Of a stretch of DNA of 11,203 nucleotides, positions 6,331 through 11,203 are shown one piece after another; positions within the stretch are counted from its first letter, which is position 1, and each line of letters begins with the position of its first letter. The stretch spans positions 1 through 11,203 of the forward strand of contig JBDRGC010000346.1 of assembly GCA_043818215.1 (NCBI GenBank), written 5' to 3'. The translations under genes and the position numbers were made by a program. The DNA is from JBDRGC01 sp043818215. GTDB taxonomy: Bacteria; Chloroflexota; Anaerolineae; Anaerolineales; UBA11858. Below the pieces are notes generated by a model. The model searched no databases. It saw only the letters and a program-made list of their open reading frames with translations, and was not told the origin of the DNA.

Positions 6331-6375
6331 TCTGCGGTCTGCGGTCTGCGGCTTGTCCTGAGTTGAATCGAAAGG
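6331..6375 (+). repeat. three TCTGCGG heptamers plus a CTTGTCCTGAG-type repeat
   Basis: Three perfect tandem TCTGCGG units (6331-6351) are followed directly by a 24-bp block (6352-6375) starting CTTGTCCTGAG and ending TCGAAAGG. The heptamer read on the minus strand in register GACCGCA is identical to a unit of array 1. The 24-bp block resembles, from memory, a dispersed bacterial repeat with CTTCGACAAGCTCAGG-like sequence. The rest of the 150-bp gap 6256-6405 shows no gene. Confidence 0.6.
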
Positions 6376-6405
6376 TCTGCCGTCGGCCAATGTGCGGAAC
6401 CCTCG

Positions 6406-9400
6406 TCAATCATTTCCCAGAATGCGGTTTTGCAGTTCCCGCATACGCCAATAAAGCCCTTTTTGTGCCAGCAACTTGACGTGAGTGCCACGCTCGACGA
6501 TACGTCCCTGGTCGAGTACTAAAATCTCGTCCACGTTTTCCAGCCCGACCAGGCGGTGGGTGATCAGCAGCGAGGTGCGCCCGCGCATCAATGCGAACAG
6601 GGTTTCCAAAACCTGCTGTTCGGTCAGGGGGTCCAAGTTGGCGGTCGGTTCGTCCAGCAGCAGGATGGGGGCGTCTTGCAGCAGGGCGCGGGCAATTGCC
6701 AGCCGCTGGCGCTCGCCACCGCTCAGACGCATGCCCTGTTCCCCGATGGGGGTGTGATAGCCCTGCGGCAGGCTGACGATGAAATCGTGAATCTGTGCGC
6801 TGCGGGCGGCTTGCTCGATCTGCTCGTCGCTGGCATTGGGTCGGGCAATTTGCAAGTTTTCGCGGATACTGGCGTTGAAGTAATAAGCCCGTTGCGAAAC
6901 CACGCCGATCCGGGCGCGGACATCGTCCTGGGCATAAGCCATCAACGAATGCCCACCAAGTTGAATATCCCCGTGCGAATAATCCCAAAAGCGCAGGAGC
7001 AGTTTGCCCAGAGTGGATTTCCCCGCGCCGCTCGGCCCGACGATGGCGATGCTGCCGCCTTCAGGCAGCTCGAAGCTGACATCGTTCAGTGCGGGGGCGT
7101 CTGCTGGAGCATACGAGAAACTCAAACCCTGAACGGATAGACTGCTCGCAGCGGGGGCCGGCAAAGGCTGAGGTGGATCCGTGACGGTTGGTTCGGCATC
7201 TACGATTTCGAACAGACGTTGGGCAGCCTGCGTGGTGCTAGAAAGCATCTGCGCGGCCAGCGGTAGCGGAGTGACCGCTTCGAAGGCAGCCAGCGTCATC
7301 AACGCCAGGACTGCCAGCATCACGCCATCCAGTTTCCCATCCGTGACCAGCGGGATAGCGGTGATCAGCACTGCCCACACCGCCAGGTTGGCCAGCAACG
7401 TACACAAGCCGTCATTCAGCCCCGTGATCCAGGCCATGCGCTGTTGAATCTCTCCGTAGGATTGGCCGGCGGCCTCGATGTTTTGGCGATGCTGCGCGGC
7501 GCGCCCAAAGGCCAGCAAGTCGGCCAACCCCTGGATATTGTCCACCAGCCGGGTGTGCAGCTCGGCACGGCGCAGCACGAGAGCCTGTCCAAGCCCCCGG
7601 GATAAAAATCGCGTCAAAAAAGGAATCCCCGCCCCAACGGCCACCAGGAAACCTATCAGGATCAATCCCAGGCTCGGGGCGTAGTGTCCCAGAAAGAGGC
7701 TGGTTCCCACCGCCACCAATATCGCCACCAACGGCGGGGCAAGCACCCGGACGTAGAAATTTTCGAGGGTTTCCACATCGGAAATAATCCGGCTAAGGAG
7801 ATCGCCGCTGCGGTAGTGCGTCACACGGGCCGGGGCCAGGGGTTCCAGGGCCGCGTAGAACCAGGCTCGCAGGCGCGCCAGCAGGCGGAAGGTCACGCTG
7901 TGAGAAGTCAGACGTTCAGCGTAGCGCGCCACGCCGCGGGTAAGGCCGAAGAAACGCACTCCCACGATGGCGACATTGAGTTCGGCGATGGAGGGGTGCA
8001 GGGCAGCAGCCGAAATCAGCCATGCGGAGGCCCCCATCAGGCCGATGCTGCTGCCAATGGTGATCGTTCCCAGGGCCACAGAGAGGGCCACTTGATCCCA
8101 CGAGCCTTCGAGAAAGGTGAGCAGGCGCAGTAAGGGAGTCAGGCGACTTGAGGTCGCAGCGATATTTGCAGCTTGCTCACCCTCACCCCGACCCTCTCCC
8201 ACAGGGAGACTCTCCCCCCTCTCCCTGTGGGAGAGGGGGGGGGTGAGGGCCGGTGAAGGATAAGCTTCCACCAGACTGGCGTAAACCCCGGCGCGGGCCA
8301 GCAGTTCAGCGTGGGTGCCGTGTTCGACGATTTGCCCATCTTGCAGCACGATAATTTGGTCGGCCCGATAGACGGTGTTCAGGCGGTGTGCAATGGTGAT
8401 GACCGTGCGTCCCTGCATGAGGCGGCGGGTAGCGGCATACAAGATAGTTTCATTTTCGGGGTCGAGGCTGGAGGTGGGTTCGTCGAGCAGCAGGATGGAC
8501 GCGTCTTTCAGAAATGCCCGCGCCAGGGCTAGACGCTGTGCCTGACCGCCGCTGAGCCGGGCGCCACCCTCGCCGACGACGGTTTGATAGCCATCCGGCA
8601 GGGAGCGGACAAATTCGTCCAGGCGGGCAGCTTTGGCTGCGGCGATGACAGCCCGCATGTCCGCTTCGGGGCGCGCCAAACGAATATTGGCGGCAATCGT
8701 GTCGTGGAAGATATGGGGTTGTTGCGACACCCAGGCAATTTGGGCGCGCCAAGTTTCGGGGTCGAGGGAGGCCAGGGGATGGCCGTCCACCTGTACTTCC
8801 CCATCGCTCGGCTGGATGAAGCGTAGCAGCACTTGTGCCAGGGTGCTTTTCCCGGCTCCGCTTTTCCCGACCAGGGCAATCTGCTGGCCGGCTCGAATGT
8901 CGAGGGAGATATTTCGCAAAGCAGGTTGGTCGCTATCGGGATAGGTGTAGCTGAGGTTGTTGAACTGGAGATTGGAGATTGGAGATTGGAGATTGGAGAT
9001 TGGAGAATGAGAAATAGAGGTTGGAGACTGATGAGTGCTCACCGGAGTGTCTAGGATGGCGAATAAGCGGGTGGCGGCGCTGACGCCTGACATGCCGGCG
9101 TGGAAGCGCAGGCCAAGCATCCGCAAGGGGATGTAGAATTCTGGCGCGATGATCAGCAAAAAGAAGGCTTGTTCGAAAGCCATTTTGAAATACAGCAGGC
9201 GCAGACCGACTTCCACGGCTATCACTGCCGTGCTGAGGGTGGCAACTAACTCTAAAACTAACGCAGATAGAAAAGTGACCCGCAGCACCCCCAGGGTCGT
9301 GTCGCGGAATTGGTTGCTGGCTTCGGCGATGGTTCGAGTGTGGTCTTTGGCGCGCCCAAATTGTTTGAGCGTGGTAATTCCCTGCAAGCTATCAAGAAAA

Positions 9401-9987
9401 TGAGCCGAGAGACGGCTGAGGGTCTCGTACTGACGTTTGGTCAGGGCTTCGGCTGTTTTCCCGATCAGATACATAAAAAATGGAATCAGCGGCGCGGTGA
9501 CCAACAAAATTGCGCCGGAGAGAAAATCGAGCGGGAAGACGAAGACCAAAATGGAGAGCGGAACCAGGGAGGCCAACACCAATTGGGGCAAATACTGACT
9601 GAAATAGGCGTCCAGTGCTTCGATACCCTCTACGGCTGAGGCGGTCAATTCCCCGGTGCGCTCGCCGCAGGTGTAGGCTGGGCCGAGTGCTTCGATATGG
9701 GCTAACAGGCGCGCCCGCAAATCGTTTTTGACTCCCACCGCGACGGCCGTGGCGCTGACCTGGCTCAACCAGGAGAGCAGCCCGCGCAAGGCGATTACCA
9801 CCAGCATCCAACGCAGCAACCCCATCACCTGAGGAAGCGTACCCCCGTCCAGAAATACGTGGTCGACGGTTAAGCTAAGTAAGCGCGCCTGCCACACAAT
9901 CAGCAGCCCAGCCAAAAATCCAGCCAAGATTGTCAGAGCCAGAGCTGTGCGGCTGTCGCGGGCCAGGCGGAGGAGGCGGGGGTTCAT
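6406..9987 (-). CDS. cydDC: thiol reductant ABC exporter CydDC, single-chain fusion
   Basis: A 1193-residue fusion of CydD (about 1-575) and CydC (about 610-1193). This inner-membrane ABC exporter moves cysteine/glutathione-type thiols to the periplasm and is required for cytochrome bd assembly. CydD half: six-helix membrane domain to about residue 290, Walker A GKSGAGKST 374-382, signature LSGGQ 478-482, Walker B ILLLDEP with D502/E503, H-loop His534. CydC half: membrane domain about 630-920, Walker A GPSGAGKST 984-992, signature LSGGE 1088-1092, D1112/E1113, His1144. Both sites are complete. The start is set at the ATG giving MNPRLLRLAR. The frame stays open to 10104, but that 39-residue leader is heptamer repeat translated as low-complexity PLASCLL-type sequence. 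No Shine-Dalgarno precedes 9987. Two in-frame repeats sit in the linkers at residues 327-341 and 580-603. It follows cydB in an operon. Fused CydDC is known in actinomycetes. Confidence 0.95.
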   Translation of the reverse strand: MNPRLLRLARDSRTALALTILAGFLAGLLIVWQARLLSLTVDHVFLDGGTLPQVMGLLRWMLVVIALRGLLSWLSQVSATAVAVGVKNDLRARLLAHIEALGPAYTCGERTGELTASAVEGIEALDAYFSQYLPQLVLASLVPLSILVFVFPLDFLSGAILLVTAPLIPFFMYLIGKTAEALTKRQYETLSRLSAHFLDSLQGITTLKQFGRAKDHTRTIAEASNQFRDTTLGVLRVTFLSALVLELVATLSTAVIAVEVGLRLLYFKMAFEQAFFLLIIAPEFYIPLRMLGLRFHAGMSGVSAATRLFAILDTPVSTHQSPTSISHSPISNLQSPISNLQFNNLSYTYPDSDQPALRNISLDIRAGQQIALVGKSGAGKSTLAQVLLRFIQPSDGEVQVDGHPLASLDPETWRAQIAWVSQQPHIFHDTIAANIRLARPEADMRAVIAAAKAARLDEFVRSLPDGYQTVVGEGGARLSGGQAQRLALARAFLKDASILLLDEPTSSLDPENETILYAATRRLMQGRTVITIAHRLNTVYRADQIIVLQDGQIVEHGTHAELLARAGVYASLVEAYPSPALTPPLSHRERGESLPVGEGRGEGEQAANIAATSSRLTPLLRLLTFLEGSWDQVALSVALGTITIGSSIGLMGASAWLISAAALHPSIAELNVAIVGVRFFGLTRGVARYAERLTSHSVTFRLLARLRAWFYAALEPLAPARVTHYRSGDLLSRIISDVETLENFYVRVLAPPLVAILVAVGTSLFLGHYAPSLGLILIGFLVAVGAGIPFLTRFLSRGLGQALVLRRAELHTRLVDNIQGLADLLAFGRAAQHRQNIEAAGQSYGEIQQRMAWITGLNDGLCTLLANLAVWAVLITAIPLVTDGKLDGVMLAVLALMTLAAFEAVTPLPLAAQMLSSTTQAAQRLFEIVDAEPTVTDPPQPLPAPAASSLSVQGLSFSYAPADAPALNDVSFELPEGGSIAIVGPSGAGKSTLGKLLLRFWDYSHGDIQLGGHSLMAYAQDDVRARIGVVSQRAYYFNASIRENLQIARPNASDEQIEQAARSAQIHDFIVSLPQGYHTPIGEQGMRLSGGERQRLAIARALLQDAPILLLDEPTANLDPLTEQQVLETLFALMRGRTSLLITHRLVGLENVDEILVLDQGRIVERGTHVKLLAQKGLYWRMRELQNRILGND
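8180..8249. repeat. 29-bp-arm palindrome inserted in frame at the CydD/CydC junction
   Basis: Arms 8180-8208 and 8221-8249 are inverted repeats identical at 27 of 29 positions, separated by 12 nt; each arm has a CCCTCACCCC block and a CTCTCCCACAGGGAG block. In the CydDC frame it encodes residues 580-603, ALTPPLSHRERG then VGEGRGEGE. From memory, peptides of the LTPPLSHRERG/GEGRGEG type recur in unrelated proteins wherever this dispersed palindrome has landed in a gene. Confidence 0.85.
8967..9008 (+). repeat. in-frame tandem heptamer GGAGATT (5 perfect + 1) inside cydDC
   Basis: Five perfect GGAGATT units (8967-9001) plus one GGAGAAT unit (9002-9008). On the coding strand they give the 7-residue peptide SPISNLQ twice (residues 328-334 and 335-341), in the linker between the CydD membrane domain and its nucleotide-binding domain. 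Gain or loss of one unit would shift the reading frame. Confidence 0.9.
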
Positions 9988-9991
9988 GGCG

Positions 9992-10224
9992 AGGGACAGA
10001 GGGTAGAGGGTAGAGGGCAGAGGGTAGAGGACAGATGACAGGAGGCAAGAGGCAGGAGGCAAGAGGCAGGAGGCAAGTGGCAGGAGGTAAGGGGCAGGAG
10101 GCAAGGGACAGGAGGTAGGCTGCTTCCTGGTTTCCTGGTTCCTGCTCCCTGGTTCCTGCTTCCTACCTCCTGGTTTTCTAGTTCCTAGTCCCCTAGTCCC
10201 TAGCCCCTAGTTCCCTGCTCCTAG
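9992..10224 (+). repeat. degenerate heptanucleotide array 3, fills the cydB-cydDC gap
   Basis: From 9992 to 10117 there are 18 contiguous heptamers in one register, all fitting R-R-D-G-R-Y-A, with G4 and A7 invariant (for example GAGGGTA, GGAGGCA, AGAGGCA). After GGCTGC the array becomes pyrimidine-rich: TTCCTGG, TTCCTGC and TCCCTGG units from 10124, with a few 8-mers, drifting into TCCTAG units by 10224. GGAGGTA at 10111-10117 recurs inverted at 10164-10170. The array ends on the cydB stop codon and begins 4 bp before the cydDC ATG on that strand. Confidence 0.9.
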
Positions 10225-11203
10225 TACGTCAAATCCTGTGGGTCGGTGTTGACGCGTTTGCGGAAGACCCAGTACGTCCAACCCTGGTAGATGAGCACAA
10301 TCGGGACGAAGATGGCTGCCACGAGTGTCATTACCTTGAGGGTGTAAGGGCTGGCGGAGGCGTTGTAGATGGTCAGACTCCACTCCGGGTTGAGGGTCGA
10401 AATCATTAAACGGGGGAAGAGTCCCGCGAAGACCATGATGGTCGCAAAGACGATGGTCAACGCTCCCATAATGAATGCGGTGCCTTCTCTTTTCGCCTTG
10501 AGGAACCAGCCTGCGGCGATGAGAGCTACCGCGGCGAGTGCAGCGGGAATCAGGCCGTTGACGCCTGGTTTGGTCAGGATGTCGGTTGCCAGGAAAGTCC
10601 ACACCACGAAGATGACGGTGACGACCAGGGCCGCGATCCAGGCTTTGGAGGCGGTCTTCTTGGCGCGTTCGGCAAGGTCGCCCATGGTCTTCAGGCTCAA
10701 GAAAATTGCGCCGTGCATGGTGAACAGGCCCAAGAATACCAGTCCGCCCCAAAGGGAGAAGGGATTCAACAGCGGGAACAGGCCGCCAAAGTAGTTCATG
10801 TCGGCGTCGATGGCGATGCCGCGCATCAGGTTACCAACCGTCACACCCCATAAGATGGCAGGTACGAGGCTGCCGATGAAAATCGCCCAATCCCAGTTAC
10901 GGCGCCATTTTGGATCCTCGCGCTGGCTGCGGAACTCGAAAGCAACCCCGCGTACGATCAACGCTAAGAGCATCAAGATGAGGGCGGTATAGAAACCACT
11001 GAAAAGGGTGGCATAAAAATGAGGGAAAGAAGCAAACGATGCACCACCTGCGGTGATCATCCACACCTCGTTTCCATCCCAAAATGGGCCAATCGTATTG
11101 ATAATGGCCCGGCGTTCCTTGTCACTCTTGCCGAGGAAAGGCAGTAAAATGCCTACTCCGTAATCGAACCCTTCCAGGAAGAAGAATCCGATGAACAGCA
11201 CGG
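10221..11203 (-). CDS. cydB: cytochrome bd ubiquinol oxidase subunit II, 5' end missing
   Basis: Integral membrane subunit II of the quinol-oxidising, oxygen-reducing cytochrome bd terminal oxidase. The visible 327 or so residues begin in the first helix with LFIGFFFLEGFDYGVGILLPF. They then carry the family signature GPFWDGNEVWMITAGGASFASFP and the SGFYTALILMLLALIVRGVAFEFR block; further helices follow to the C-terminus WVFRKRVNTDPQDLTY. Only some 10 N-terminal residues are missing beyond the window edge; the GTG at 11201 is internal. The TAG stop coincides with the edge of the heptamer array that separates it from cydDC on the same strand. cydA is expected immediately upstream, outside the window. 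Confidence 0.95.
   Translation of the reverse strand, partial: VLFIGFFFLEGFDYGVGILLPFLGKSDKERRAIINTIGPFWDGNEVWMITAGGASFASFPHFYATLFSGFYTALILMLLALIVRGVAFEFRSQREDPKWRRNWDWAIFIGSLVPAILWGVTVGNLMRGIAIDADMNYFGGLFPLLNPFSLWGGLVFLGLFTMHGAIFLSLKTMGDLAERAKKTASKAWIAALVVTVIFVVWTFLATDILTKPGVNGLIPAALAAVALIAAGWFLKAKREGTAFIMGALTIVFATIMVFAGLFPRLMISTLNPEWSLTIYNASASPYTLKVMTLVAAIFVPIVLIYQGWTYWVFRKRVNTDPQDLTY

Overview
The window is ordinary bacterial chromosome. Genes are dense, many are preceded by a recognisable Shine-Dalgarno, and base composition looks mid-to-high GC. There are no rRNA genes, CRISPR arrays or intact transposase genes, and I found no tRNA by eye. The gene set (a drug-type ABC exporter pair, a small nitroreductase, a DinB/YfiT-like protein, cytochrome bd with a fused CydDC exporter) and the repeat-filled spacers fit a Chloroflexota (Anaerolineae-like) or similar free-living lineage. 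That assignment is inference and only moderately supported.

Left half (1-5358, mostly + strand): the 3' end of an ABC-2 permease is followed directly by its ATPase. Then come a nitroreductase translationally coupled to a nucleotidyltransferase-fold protein, a palindromic 136-bp MITE-like element, a MaoC/PhaJ-type hydratase, a four-helix membrane protein of unknown role paired with a DinB-like protein, a strong palindrome, and a decayed C-terminal fragment of an HlyD-type efflux adaptor on the minus strand (one in-frame stop, no N-terminal part). A small beta-grasp MoaD/ThiS-like protein without the usual Gly-Gly tail ends this block.

Right half (5377-11203, all minus strand): a zinc-type cation diffusion facilitator, and upstream of it a respiratory operon reading leftwards, cydB (5' end outside the window) then a single-chain CydD-CydC fusion. 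cydA would be expected just beyond the right edge. CydDC is the ABC exporter of thiols (and possibly haem-related substrates) needed to assemble cytochrome bd, so these two genes form one functional unit.

The most unusual feature is the repeat content. Three intergenic spacers (1565-1648, 3369-3570, 9992-10224) consist almost entirely of contiguous, strictly 7-bp-periodic degenerate heptamers. Each array switches to heptamers of complementary type part-way along. The left halves share a loose grammar close to GANGRCR. One heptamer, GACCGCA, recurs inverted in a fourth spacer (6331-6351). A fifth, near-perfect heptamer array lies in frame inside cydDC. A separate 29-bp-arm palindrome is also inserted in frame in cydDC, exactly at the CydD/CydC junction. 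These heptamer arrays are the best candidate here for an undescribed repeat system.
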